Below the pieces are notes generated by a model that saw only the letters and a program-made list of their open reading frames with translations, had not been told where the DNA came from and made no database searches. A stretch of DNA of 64,000 bases from assembly GCA_947650365.1 (NCBI GenBank), contig OX393555.1, forward strand, positions 81,163,995 to 81,227,994, read 5' to 3'. A program made the position numbers and the translations under genes. Origin of the DNA: Chamaelirium japonicum. Its lineage: Eukaryota > Streptophyta > Magnoliopsida > Liliales > Melanthiaceae. Shown here one piece after another: positions 11,816 through 24,200 of this stretch (position 1 is the first letter of the stretch; the number at the start of each line of letters is the position of its first letter).

Positions 11816-12360
11816 GTAAGCTTACTTAGGGCCTAAGCAATCCTAATCCATGAGAGAGATCCGACGGTGGATAGCCATCCGATAGAATGATTCATTTCTC
11901 AATAATATAATTAAATCTCTCTGTTCTCTTCTCTCTTCTCCCATGGATTAGGATTTCTCTCTCCGTTTTCTTCTCTCTTCTTCTCTCTCTTATGTCTTCA
12001 TTTCTCTCTCCGTTTTCTTATGATTGATCGGCTGGGCTCGACATGTTCGTGCTAATAATGTGTTGTGAGATGGGAGAAAGAGAGAGCCATCAAATGTGCC
12101 CCATCCTAAAGGGGTCGTATATATTTTATAGGGTAAGTATTGTGAGATGGGAGAAAGAGAGAGGCATCAAACGTGCTATACCCAAAAGGGGTCGTATAAA
12201 TATTAATTTAAATTAGATTCATATTCGTGTTGTGATAAGAGAGAAGAAGAGAGAAGAGAACGAAGAAATAAACGAAGAAAGAAGAGAAAAGAAGTCCTGC
12301 TCCAGTCCTTTGGCCATGGGTATAGGTGTGAAGTAAGATGGAATCTAAATTCCAAAATAA
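11816..12360. repeat. L/R mosaic
   Basis: A truncated minus-strand L (11,815-11,885) is followed by R pieces and two further minus-strand L fragments near 12,055-12,135 and 12,145-12,205, the second fused at GTCGTATAAATATT. This gives two L ends in tandem about 80 bp apart. R resumes at 12,235 and gives way to W at 12,360. Confidence 0.75.
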
Positions 12361-13517
12361 AGTTTCTTCTCTCTTCTCTCTCAATAAAAATTAATTATTT
12401 AATTAAGTAATAAAATAAAATAATAATTCAATAACTATTTATATATTATTTAAATAATAAAAGAGATTTAAATTTTAATAATATAAGAGAGATTTAGATT
12501 CCAAAACAATAATTCAATAATTATTTATATATTATTTAAATAATACATGAGATTTAAATTTAAATAATATAAGATAGAAGAAGTCCTGCTCTAGTTCATT
12601 AAGTTAGAAGCAATCTCAATAGTAAAGTATTTAATTTAATAGATTAAGAATATTTATTATCATCTCTATTAAATTATTATTTAATTATTTTATTTCATTA
12701 TAAAACTATATATAATTTAATAATTATGTTTTAGGTAAAATAATTAATTTATTTAATTATTTATTTATCTAGTTATTTAATAAAATTTATTATGTTATCT
12801 ATTTATTATTATTATATTATTAAATATTTAAATTAGTTAACTATTTAATTATTTAAATTATTCAATAAAGAAATAATAAATAAATTATATAATTCATTTT
12901 ATTATTTATTTCTTTAATTATTATTTTATTTTTAAATAAATAAATAATTAGTCAATTATTTAAATATTTCAAAACTTACTTAGAGAATAAATAAATTAAA
13001 TATATTATTTATTTAAATAAATAAATAATTTAATTACTAAATAATTTTATATTTAAATAAATAATAATTTAAATATTTTATTATGTAATTAAATAACTAA
13101 AAAAATATTTTATTAAATTATAAAATATAAATTGAAAAAAATTTAAAAATTAATTATTTTATTAAGTAGTAAAATAAAATAATAATTCAATAACTGTTTC
13201 CTTATTATTTTAATAATTAGTTAATAATTTGAATATATAAATAATAAAATATTTTTGTAAATAACCTAATATTTTTTTAAATAATCAAATAAATATTTAT
13301 TTATTTTAAAATTTAAATAATAAATAAATAATTAAATTATTTAATTTTATATATAATTAAATATTTATATTATTATATAATTATTTAAATATTTAATTTA
13401 TTAACCTAATTAAATTAATTAAATAATTGAAGTAAAGAAGGAAGATGAGGCATACCTGAATTTTTTGTTTTAAAAATAATTTATATTTTTCTTTAAAAAA
13501 ATTTAAAATATTATAAT
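12361..13517 (+). repeat. Longest W module, with an 86-bp internal duplication
   Basis: About 1.15 kb of almost pure A+T, the longest W in the window, ending in the conserved tail before L at 13,518. An imperfect direct repeat with period 86 bp covers about 12,422-12,593 and shares AATAATTCAATAA, ATTTATATATTATTTAAATA and GAGATTTAAATTT. No open frame or RNA signal is visible. Such DNA is prone to unwinding and would fit a matrix-attachment property, but that is inference from composition only. Confidence 0.75.
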
Positions 13518-13684
13518 TATTATGAGATCGTTCGATCGGATGGTTGTCCACCGTCGGATCTATCCAATGGATTAGGGTTTCTCATAGATGCTTAGTCCCT
13601 TAGTTAGTTTACCCTATAAATAATATATGACCCCTTTAGGGCAGGGCATTTTTGATGGCTCTCTCTTTCTCCCATCTTACAATA
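13518..13684 (+). repeat. LTR-like module L (167 bp)
   Basis: Begins TATTATGAGATC, where the first G of the consensus is lost, and ends CTTACAATA before the primer-site form CGTTATCAACACGA. Telobox and CTATAAATAA TATA box are in place. Length is within one base of the other full copies. It is followed by R (to about 13,890), W (13,893-14,715) and another L end at 14,847, so one L-R-W unit of about 1.16 kb can be read directly here. Confidence 0.65.
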
Positions 13685-14715
13685 CGTTATCAACACGAAC
13701 ATGTCGAGCCCAACCGACTAGTCACAAGAAAACGGAGAAAGAAACGAAAACAAAAGAGAGAGAAGTAAAGAGAAGAGAACGGAGAGATAAACAAAGATAG
13801 AAAAGAGAAGAAGACCTACTCCAATCCATTTGCCACGGGTATAGGTGTGAAGTAAGAAGGAATCTAAATTCCAAAATTCCACTTCTTAATAGTATCATCT
13901 CAACGTTATTATGATTATCATTGTAATGTTATAATAATTTTTTTAATTAAATAAATTATTTATTTAATTATTCAATAATTTCAATATTTTAATAATTATG
14001 TTTTTTATAAAATAAATAATTATTTAATTATTTAAATAACTAGTTATTTAATTAAATATATTTTTTATTCATTTATAATTATTATATTATTAAATAATTA
14101 AATTAGGTAACTATTTAGTTATTTCAATGATTAAATAAAAAAATAATAATTAAATTATATTAGTTATTTTATTAGTTATTTCTTTAATTATTACTTTATT
14201 TTGAAATAATTAAATAATAAGTCAATTATTTAAATATTTATAAACTTATTTAGTGAATAAATATATTAAAAATATTATTTACTTAAACAAATAAATAATT
14301 TATTTATTAAATGATTTTATAGTTAAATAAAAAATAATTTAAATAAATAATTATCTAATTAAATAAATAAAAAATTATTTTATTAAATTTTGAAATATGA
14401 ATTATAATAAATAAAAAAACTTAATTATTTAATTAAGTAATAAAATAAAACAATAATTTAATAACTATATACTTATTATTTTCATAATTAGTTAATTATT
14501 TGAATATATAAATAATAAAATATTTATTTAAATAACATAATTTTTTTAAAAAAATTAAATAAATATATATTTATTTTAATATTTAAAAAATAAATTAATT
14601 ATTTAATTATTTAATTATATAGATAATAAAATATTAATTTATTTATTTAATTATTAAATAATTTAAGTTATTAAACTAATTAAATTAATTTATTAAACTA
14701 ATTAAATTTAATTAT
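13685..14715 (+). repeat. R plus W internal region of one repeat unit
   Basis: R carries the primer-site motif, the purine run and the CTCCACTTCT-like end; W starts through ATCATCTCAACGTTATTATG and runs A/T-only to about 14,715. The conserved tail and first 45 bases of the next L are missing, and W passes into a CTCTCTCCCATGGATTAGGG junction instead. This is the clearest plus-strand stretch in which the order L, primer site, R, W, next L can be followed. Confidence 0.7.
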
Positions 14716-15780
14716 CGTTTCTCTCTCCCATGGATTAGGGTTTCCCATAGATTGCCTAGGCACTAAGTAAGCTTGCCCTATAAATAATATACGACCACTT
14801 TAGGGTAGGACACGTTTGTCGACTCTCTCTTTCTTCTATCTTACAATACGTTATCAGCATGAACATGTTGAGCCGAGCCGACCAATCGTATGGAAAAAAA
14901 CAAAGAGAGAAATATAGCCAGAAGAGAGAGAAGAAGAGAGAAAAGAATGGAGAGATAAACGAAGATAGAAGAGAGAAGAAGTCCTGCTTCAGTCCATTGG
15001 CCACGGGTATAGGTGTGAAGTAAGAAGGGATCTAAATTCCCAAACTCCACTTCTCAATAATATATTCTCAACGTTATTATGATTATCATAGTAATATTAA
15101 TATAATTTTTTTAATTAAATTAAATATTTATTTAATTATTAAAAAATTTAAATAATTTAATAATTTAAATAATTAAATAATTAAGTTTTTAGTAGAATAA
15201 TTAATTTATTTAATTATTTAATTATCTAGTTATTTTATTAAATTTATTATTTTATTTATTTATTATTATTATATTATTTAATAATTAAATAAGGTAACTA
15301 TTTAATTATTTAAATTATTAAATAAAGAAATAATGATTTAAAAATTTTAAATAATTTAAAAAATATTTAAGTATTATTTAAAAATTATTTAATTATAAAA
15401 CATTATAACTGTTTAGCCCAGCCGACCAGTCACAAGAAAATAGAGAGAGAAAGAAGACAAAAGTGAGAATAAGAAAGAAGAAAACAGAGAGATAAACGAA
15501 GATAGAAGAGAGAATAAGTCCTACTCCAGTCCATTGGCCACGGGTATAGGTGTGAAGTAAGAAGAAATAAAAATTCCAACACTCCACTTCTCAATAATAT
15601 AATTAAATAATTAAATAATTTAAAAAATATTTAATTATTTAATTATTTAACTATTTAATTTATTAAACTAATTAAATTAATTAAATAATATGAAGTAAAG
15701 AAGGAAGATGAGGCACACCAGAATTTTTTACTTTAAAAATAATTTATATTTTTCTTTAAAAAAATTTAAAATATTACAAC
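14716..15780 (+). repeat. Truncated L, two R pieces and W
   Basis: A 5'-truncated L (14,725-14,847) is followed by R (to 15,055), W (15,060-15,410), a second R fragment that begins inside the CCCAGCCGACCAGTCAC segment (15,415-15,598), then W and the conserved tail (15,600-15,780) leading to the L at 15,781. The internal R fragment has no L before it, so it is probably a recombination scar. Confidence 0.75.
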
Positions 15781-15948
15781 TGTTATGAGATCATTTGATC
15801 GGATGGCTGTCCACCGTCGGATCTCTCCCATGGATTAGGGTTTCCCATAGATTGCTTAGACCTTAAGTAAGCTTACCTTATAAATAATATACGACCCCTT
15901 TAGGGTAGGGCATGTTTGATGACTCTCTCTTTCTCCTATCTCATAACA
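15781..15948 (+). repeat. 168-bp LTR-like module L, full length
   Basis: Begins TGTTATGAGATCATTTGATC and ends CTCATAACA, next to the primer-site variant TGTTATCAGCAAGA. TATA box, telobox and the foldback after the TATA box are conserved. The distance from the previous L end (14,847) to this L end is 1,101 bp, close to the 1.15-1.2 kb spacing seen elsewhere. Confidence 0.65.
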
Positions 15949-17190
15949 TGTTATCAGCAAGAACATATCAAGCCCAATCAACCAGTCGCAAGAAAACGGA
16001 GAGAGAAACGAAGACAAAAAAAAAGAGAAAGAAAGAAAAGAATAGAGATATAAACGAAGATATAAGAGAGAAGAAGTCTTGCTCCAGTCCATTGGCCATG
16101 GGTATAGGTGTGAAATAAGATGGAATCTAAATTCAAAAACTCTACTTCTCAAAAATATAATTAAATCTCTCCATTCTTTTCTCTCTTCTCCCATGAATTA
16201 GGGTTTCCCATAGAGAAAGAGAGAACTGTCTTCATTTATCTCTCAATTATCTTCTCTCTTCTCCTATGAATTAGGATTTCCCATAGATTGCTTAGGCCCT
16301 ATGTAAGTTTACCCAATAATTAATATACGACCCCTTTAGGGTGGGGCACATTTGACGGCTCTCTTTCTCCCATCTCACAATACATTATTAGCACGAACAT
16401 ATTGAGCCCAGCTGACAAGTAACAAGGAAACAGAGAGAGAAACGAAGACAGAAGAGATAGTAGAAGAGAGAAGTGAATGAAGAGATAAACGAAGATATAA
16501 AAGAGAAGAAGTCTTGCTACAGTCCATTGGCCACGGGTATAGGTGTGAAGTAAAATAATTAAATTAAAATAACTAGTTAATTATTTAATAACTAATTAGG
16601 GCCACTAGTCATTCGATCGGATGACTGTCCACCGTCGGATCTCTCCCATGGATTAGGGTTTCCCACAGATTGCTTAGGCCCTAAGTAAGCTTACCCTATA
16701 AATAATATATGACCCCTGTAGGGTGGGGCACGTTTCACGGCTCTCTCTTTCTCCAATCTTTCACACCTATACCCGTGGCTAATGGACTGAAGCAGGACTT
16801 CTTTTCTCTTCTCTCTTTATTTATCTCTTAGTTCTCTTCTCTCTTTCTTTCTCTCTTTTGTGGAGTTTTTGAATTTAGATTCCTTCTTACTTCAAACCCA
16901 TACCCGTGGCTAACAAACTGGAATAGGAGTTCTTCTTTCTTCGTTTATCTCTTTGTACTCTTCTCTCGTCTTCTATCTTCTCACAACACGTTATCAGTAC
17001 GAACATATCGAGCCCAACTGACCAGTCATAAGAAAATAGAAAGAGAAACGCAGATAGAAGAGAGAGAAGAAAAGAGAAGAGAATGGAGAGATAAACAAAG
17101 AGAGAAGAAAGAACAAGTCTTACTCCAATCTATTGGCTACGGGTATTGGTGTGAAGTAAGAAAGAACCTAAATTCCAAAACTCTACTCCT
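15949..17190 (+). repeat. L/R mosaic
   Basis: Plus-strand R follows the L at 15,781, then further plus-strand L pieces at about 16,265-16,385 and 16,605-16,758. The second starts after the phrase AGGGCCACTAGTCATTCGATC, a junction also found in related form at 20,480. Reversed R pieces lie at 16,760-16,985 and join a plus-strand primer-site start head to head at about 16,980. No gene is seen. Confidence 0.75.
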
Positions 17191-17544
17191 AAAGTATCAT
17201 CTGAACGTTATTATGATTATCATAGTAATATTTCTATAATTTTTTTAATTAAATTAATTAATTATTTATTTATTTAATAATTTAAATAAATAAATAATTT
17301 AAATAATCAAATAATTATGTTTCTAGTAAAATAATTAATTTATTTAATTATCTTGATATTTAATTAAATTTATTATTTTATTTATTTATTTTAGTTATAT
17401 TATTAAATAATTAAATTAGACAACTATTTAATTTATTAAACTAATTAACTAATAGGAAGTAAAGAAGGAAGATGAGGCACACCCAAATTTTTTGCTTTAA
17501 AAATAATTTATATTTTTCTTTGAAAAAATTTAAAATATTATAAC
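17191..17544 (+). repeat. W module and tail
   Basis: Enters through CATCTGAACGTTATTATG, runs almost G/C-free, and ends in the family tail (GGAAGTAAAGAAGGAAGATG, then the TTTGCTTTAAAAATAA stretch) immediately before an L that starts TATTATAAGATC at 17,545. At about 340 bp it is much shorter than the W at 12,361, so W length varies by internal deletion. Confidence 0.75.
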
Positions 17545-18519
17545 TATTATAAGATCGTTCGATCGGATGGCTGTCCACCGTCGGATCTTTCCCATTGATT
17601 AGGGTTTCCGATAGATTGCTTAGGTCCTAAGTAAGCTTACCCAATAAATAATATAAGACCCTTTTAGGGTGGAGCATGTTTGACGGCTCTACTCTACTTC
17701 TCAGTAATATAATTAAATATCTTCGTTCTCTTCTCTCTTCCTCTATGGATTAGGTTTTCCCATAGATTGCTTAGGTCCTAAGTAAGCTTACCCAATAAAT
17801 AATATACGATTCTTCAGGGTGGAGCACGTTTGATGGCTCTCTATTTCTCCCATCTTACAATACATTATCAGCACGATCATATCGAGCACAGCCGACCAGT
17901 CACAAGAAAACAGAGAGAGAAATAAAGACAGAAAAGAGAAAAAAAGAGAGAAGAGAGAAGAAGTCCTGCTCTAGTCTATTGGTCACGGGTATAGGTGTAA
18001 AGTAAGAAGGAATTTAAATTCCAAAACTCCACTTCTATCAAGCCGAGCCGACCAGTCGTAAGAAAACGGAGAGAGAAGAGAAGACAGAAGAATGAGAAGA
18101 AGAGAGAAGAGAACAGAGAGATTTAATTATATTATTGAGAAGTGGACTTTTGGAATATAGATTCCTTCTTACTTCACACATATACCCATAACGAATGGAC
18201 TAGAGCAGGACTACTTCTCTCTTCTCTCTTCGTTTATCTCTCCATTCTCTTCTCTTTTTTTATCTTTGTTTCTCTCTCCATTTTCTTGTGACTGGTCAGC
18301 TGGCTCGACATGTCCGTGCTGAATGGGAGAAATTATTTAACTAATATTATTTTTACTCCTACTCTATGTTTAATCCTTCTTCTTCTCTTTCTTCTATGGA
18401 GTTTTGGAATTTAGATTTCTTTATACTTCACCCCTATACCCAGGGCCAATAGACTGGAGTAGGACTTCTACTATCTTCTCTCTTTATTTATCTCTCCATT
18501 CTTTTCTCTCTTTTTCTCT
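17545..18519. repeat. L/R mosaic
   Basis: A plus-strand L beginning at 17,545 is cut at GACGGCTCT (about 17,690) and joined to the end of R. Another plus-strand L spans about 17,740-17,870, followed by R and then reversed R from 18,130. A short A/T patch at 18,333-18,360 marks another internal break. No coding sequence is recognised. Confidence 0.75.
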
Positions 18520-19465
18520 CTCTTCTACGGAGTTTTGGAATTTAGATTCTTTCTTACCTCACACCTATACCCGTGGCCAATGAACTCGAGCAGGTTTTCT
18601 TCTCTCTTCTCTCTTTATTTATCTCTTCGTTCTCTTTTCTCTTCTTCTCTCTCTTTTGTTTTCGTTTCTCTCTATTTTCTTGCGACTGGTCGACTAGGCT
18701 CGACATGTTCGTGCTGATAACGTGTTGTGAGATGGGAGAAAAAGAGAGTCGTCAAACCAGACCCACCTTATAGGGATAATATGTTATTTATAGGGTAAGC
18801 TTACTTGTGGTCTAAGCAATCTATGGGAAATCCTAATCCATGGGAGAGATCCGATGGAGGACAACCATCCTTCTTACTTCACACCTATATTCGTGACCAG
18901 TGGACTGGAGTAGGACTTCTTCACTCTTCTCTCTTCTCATCTTTCTAATTATCGGATAGTTGTCCACTGTCGGATCTCTTCCATAGATTAGGGTTTCCTA
19001 TAGATTGCTTGGGCCCTAAGTAGGAAGAAGTCCTGCTCCTTTCTATTGGCCACGGGTATAGGTGTGAAGTCAAAAAGAATCTAAATTCTAAAACTCCACT
19101 TCTCAATAGTATCATCTCAATGTTATTATGATTATCATAGTAATATTACTATAAATTTTTTAATTAAATTAATCATTTATTTATTTATTAAATAATTTAA
19201 TCATTCAAATAATTTAATAATTAAGCTTTTAGTAAAATAATTAATTAAGTTAATTATTTAATTATCTAGTTATTTATTTTAATTTATTAATTTATTAATT
19301 TATTTTATTAATTAATTAAATTAGGTAACTAATTAATTTTTTTAATATTAAATAAAGAATTAATAATTTAATTATATTATTAATTTATTAATTTATTTTA
19401 TTAGTTATTTTTAAAATTATTATTTTATTTTTAAATAATTAAATAATAAGTCGATTATTTAAACG
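18520..19465 (-). repeat. Segmental duplication 1, copy A
   Basis: Minus-strand R and L (18,530-18,870) carry an unusual GGGATAAT in place of the family's GGGTCGTAT, then a break at CAACCATCC fused to R, then CTAATTATCGGATAG and a plus-strand L piece. The same odd series recurs 1,433 bp downstream at about 19,985-20,470, with the offset constant at two markers (18,775/20,208 and 18,948/20,381). Both copies then run into W with a common start. Shared irregularities argue for duplication of this block after it had formed. Confidence 0.7.
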
Positions 19466-19984
19466 GAGTGAGTGAACGGAGAGATAAATAATAGTGCCCC
19501 ATCCTGAAAAAAATTGATAATAACATTGATTATTTCATGTTCATACTTAAAAAAGAAAGAGCCATCAAACATACCCCACCCTAAAGGGGTCGTATATTAT
19601 TTATTGAGAAGTAGAGTTTTGGAATTTAGATTCCTTCTTTAGTCACACTACTTTACACCTATACCCATGGCCAATGGACTGGAGCAGGACTTATTCTTTC
19701 TTCGTTTCTCTCTTCATTCTCTTCTTCCTTCTTTTATCTCGTCGTTCTCTTCTCTCTTCTATCTTTGTTTCTCTCTCCGTTTTCTTATGATTGGTCGGTT
19801 GGGCTCGATATATTCATGTTAATAACGTATTGTGAGATGGGATAAAGAGAGAGCCATCAAACATGCCCCACCCTAATTAGATTCTTTCTTACTTAACACC
19901 TATACCCATGGCCAATAGACTGGAGCAGGACTTCTTCTCTCTTCTCTCTTTATTTATCTCTCCGTTCTCTTCTCTCTTCTTCTC

Positions 19985-20880
19985 TCTATTCTATAGAGTT
20001 TTGGAATTTAGATTCCTTCATACTTCATACCTATACCCGTAGCTAATGAATAGGAGCAGAACTTCTTCTCTCTTCTTCTCTCTCTTCTGTCTTCGTTTCT
20101 CTCTCCGTTTTCTTACGACTGGTCAGCTGGGCTCGATATATTTGTGCTGATAATGTGTTGTGAGATTGGAGAAAGAGAGATCTGTCAAACGTGCCCTACC
20201 CTAAAGTGATAATATATTATTTATAGGGTAAGATTACTTAGGGCCTAAGCAATCTATGGAAAACCCTAATCCATGGGAGAGATCCGACGAGGGACAACCA
20301 TCCTTCTTACTTCACACCTATACCCGTGGCGAATGGACTAGAGTAGGACTTCTTCTTTCTTCTCTCTTCTTCTCTCTCTAATTATCGGATAGCTGTCCAC
20401 CGTCGAATCTCTCCTATGGATTAGGGTTTCCCATAGATTGCTTAGGCCCTAAGTAAGCTTACCCTCTAAATAATTAGGGCCGACTAGTCATCTTAACGCT
20501 ATTATGATTATCATAGTAATATTACTAAATTTTTTTTAATTAAATTAACCATTTATTTAATTATTAAATAATTTACATAATTTAATAATTTAATAATTAT
20601 GTTTTTAATAAAATAATTAATTTATTTAATTATCTAGTTATTTAATTAAATTTATTATTTTATTTCTTTTTTATAATTATATTATTAAATAATCAAATTA
20701 GGTAACTATTTAATTATTTAAATTATTAAATAAAAAAATAATGATTTAATGATTTAATTATTTATTTTTTTATTTTTAATTAATTAAATAATTAGTTAAT
20801 TATTTATATATTTAAAAACTTATTTAATGAAGAAATATAATAAATAGATTATTTACTTAAAAAATTAAATAATTTATTTA
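19985..20880 (-). repeat. Segmental duplication 1, copy B
   Basis: Partner of the block at 18,520. It keeps GTGATAATATATTATTTATA, the ACGAGGGACAACCATCC break, and CTAATTATCGGATAG, followed by a plus-strand L piece and W. Relative to copy A there is a length difference of about 57 bp just before W, after which the offset falls to about 1,376. Limits are approximate because both ends pass into ordinary repeat modules. Confidence 0.65.
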
Positions 20881-21260
20881 AACAAATATTTATTTATAAT
20901 CATAATAATGTTGGGATGACTTAAATAACTAATTAGTTAATAAATTGAATAAATATTTAAATAAATAAATAATTAAAGAAATAATGATTATCACTGTAAT
21001 GTTACTATAATTTTAAAAAATTAAAGTATGATAATTTAATAAATAGGGTTTTTATAATATTTCTTCGTATATTATTTAAATTAATCATCTATTCAATATA
21101 AAATAAATTAATTTTTTTAATAAAAACATAATAATTATTTATTTAAATTAATAAATTATTTAATAATTAAATAAATTATTAATTTAATTAAAAAAATTAT
21201 AGCAACATTATTATTATAATTATAATAACGTTGAGATGATGCTTTTTTAATTAAATATAA
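20490..21260 (+). repeat. W module
   Basis: A/T-only stretch entered through ATTATGATTATCATAGTAAT and left through the complementary form near 21,190-21,240. Both ends of W entry sequence therefore face inward, as expected if two W pieces of opposite orientation are joined inside. No gene or RNA signal is visible. Confidence 0.75.
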
Positions 21261-24200
21261 ATAAAGAGAAAAGAGAGGAGAAGTCCTGCTCTATTCTATT
21301 TATACGGTAAGCTTATTAATTGAGAGAATTAATTATATAAATTTATTTAAGGAAATATTAACTGAAATAAATAAAATAAATATGTAATCTCCCATGTCAT
21401 AACATGTTATCAGTACGAACATGTCGAGCCCAACCGACCAGTCACAAGAAAACGAAGAAAGAAACATAGATAGAAGAAAGAGAAGAAGAGAGAAAAAAAC
21501 AAGAAGATAAACGAAGAGAGAAGAAGTCCTACTCCAGTCCATTGGCCACGGGTATAGGTATGAAGTAACAAGGAATCTAAATTCCAAAACTCCACTTCTC
21601 AATAGTATCATCTTAATGTTATTATGATTATCATTGTAAATTCCTTTTTCTCTTCGTTTTAATTAAACGATTAATTTTTAAAAAAAAATTATAGTAATAT
21701 TACTATGATATATGATTATTTAACTAATTATTACGTTAAGTTATACGAAGAGAAGTGAAAGAAAAAAGACCTATATTTAATTGATTGTAGGTAAAAGAGA
21801 TTTAAATATAGATTAGGTGTGAATGTTATTTATAAGAGAGATTTAAAATTCGATTAATTGATTGCAGGACTTCTTCTCTCTTCTCACTTTTCTGTTTGAC
21901 ATGTTCGTGCTGATAACGTGTTGTGAGATAATTTAATATTTAATAATTCTCATTTCATTTATCTCTCTGTTCTTTTCTCTCTTTCTCCCATCTTACAGCA
22001 CATTATTAGTACGAATATGTCGAGCACAGCCGACCAGTCACGTGAAAATGGAGAGTGAATTAAAGATAGAAGAAAGAGAAAAAGAGAGAAGAGAATATAG
22101 AGATAAAGGAAGACATAAGAGAGAAGAAGACAGAAGAGAACAGAGAGATAAACGAAGATAGAAAAGAGAAGAAATCCTGCTCCAGTTCATTCACCACGGG
22201 TATAAGTGTGAAGTAAGAAGGATGGAATATATAATCAGCATAAACATGTCGAGCACAGCCAACCAGTCACAAGAAAACAGAGAGAAAAATGAAAATAGAA
22301 GAGGGAGAAAAAAAAAGAGAATGGAGAGATAAACGAAAACATAAAAGAGAGAAGACAGAAGAGAACAGAGAGATAAACGAAGATAGAAGAGACAAGAAGT
22401 CCTGCTCCAATCTATTCGCCACGGGTATAAGTATGAAGTAAGAAGGATGGCTGTCCACTATTGGATCTCTCCCAAGGATTAGGGTTTCCCATAGATTACT
22501 TAGGCCCTAAGTAAGCTTACCCTATAAATAATAAATGACCCCTTTAGGGTGGGGTATGTTTGATGGCTCTTTCTTTCTCCCATCTCATAACACGTTATCA
22601 GCATGAATATGTTGAGCCTAGCCGACCAGTCGCTAGAAAACCGAAAAAGAAATGAAGACAGAAGTGGAGTTTTAGAATTTAGATTCCTTCTTACTTCACA
22701 CCTATACTTCATACGGGAATAGGTGTTAAGTAAGAAGGAATCTAAATTTCAAAACTCCAAAACAGAGAAAGAAGAAAATAAAAGAAAGAACGGAGAGAGA
22801 AATGAAGACAGAAAAGAGAGAAGAAGAGAGAAGAGAAAACAGAGAGAGAAACGAAGACAGAAGAGAGAGAAGAAGAGAGAAAAGAATAGAGAGATAAACG
22901 AAGATAGAAGAGAGAAGAAGTCTTGCTCCAGTCCATTGGCTACGGGTATAAGTGTGAAGTAAAAGGGAATTTAAATTCCAATACTCCACTTCTGTCTTCG
23001 TTTCTCTCTCTATTTTCTTGTGACTGGTCGGTTGGGCTCGACATGTTCGTGCTAATAATGTGTTGTGAGATGGGAGAAAGAGAGAAGAGAACGGAGAGAT
23101 AAATATACCAAACTTAAATTAAATAAAATTTGTTAAACATGTTATTAATAATCTAATTCAATAAATAATATAAGAGAGACTTAAATAATTTGAATTTATT
23201 TGATAATTTAATAATTTAGTTATTTAATTAGTTTTTTTAATATTAACAATATAAAGTAAACTAAATAAATAAATATTGATAGAAAGGAGAAAAGAAGTCT
23301 TATTCTAGTCCATTCGCTATGGGTATAGGTGTGAAGTAAGAAGAAATCTAAATTCCAAAACTCCACAGAAGATAGAGAAAAAGAGAGAAGAAAACGGAGA
23401 GATAAATGAATAGAGAAGAGAGAAGAAGTCGTGCTCCAGTCCATTAACCACGGGTATAGGTGAGAAGTAAGAAGGAATCTAAATTCCAAAACTCTACAGA
23501 AGAGAAAAGAAGAGAGAAAGAAACGGAGAGAGAAACGAAGAAAGAAGAGAGAGAAGAAGAGAGAAGAGAAATGAGAGATAAATAAAGAGAGGAGAGAATA
23601 AATCCCGCTCCAGTCCACTTTTTTCGAATATAGGTGTGAAGTAAGACGGAATCTAAATTCCAAAACTCCACATCGTAATAGTATCATCTTAACATTATTA
23701 TGATTATCATAGTAATATTACTATAATTTTTTTAATTAAATTAATTAGTTATTTATTATTAAATAATGTAAATAATTTAATTATTAGGTTTTTAGTAAAA
23801 TAATTAATTAAATATAATTATTATAGTATAAATTGTTATTGAATTATTTAAATAAAATAAACTATTATGAAGTGGAGTTTTTGGAATTTAGATTCCTTCT
23901 TACTTCACACCTATACCCGTGGCTAATAGGCTAGAGTAGGACTTCTTCTCTCTTTATTTATTTCTCATTTCTCTTCTCCTTTCTGCTCTATCTTCTGTAG
24001 AGTTTTGGAATTTAGATTCTTACTTACTTCATACCTATACCCGTGGTGAATGGACTAGAGTAGGATTTCTTCTTTCTTCTCTCTTAATATTTATTTAATT
24101 AGTTTACTTTATATTTTTAATATAAAAAAAATATTAAAATAACTAAAGAAATAAATAATTAAATAAATTAATTATTTTACTAAAAACTTAATTATTAAAT

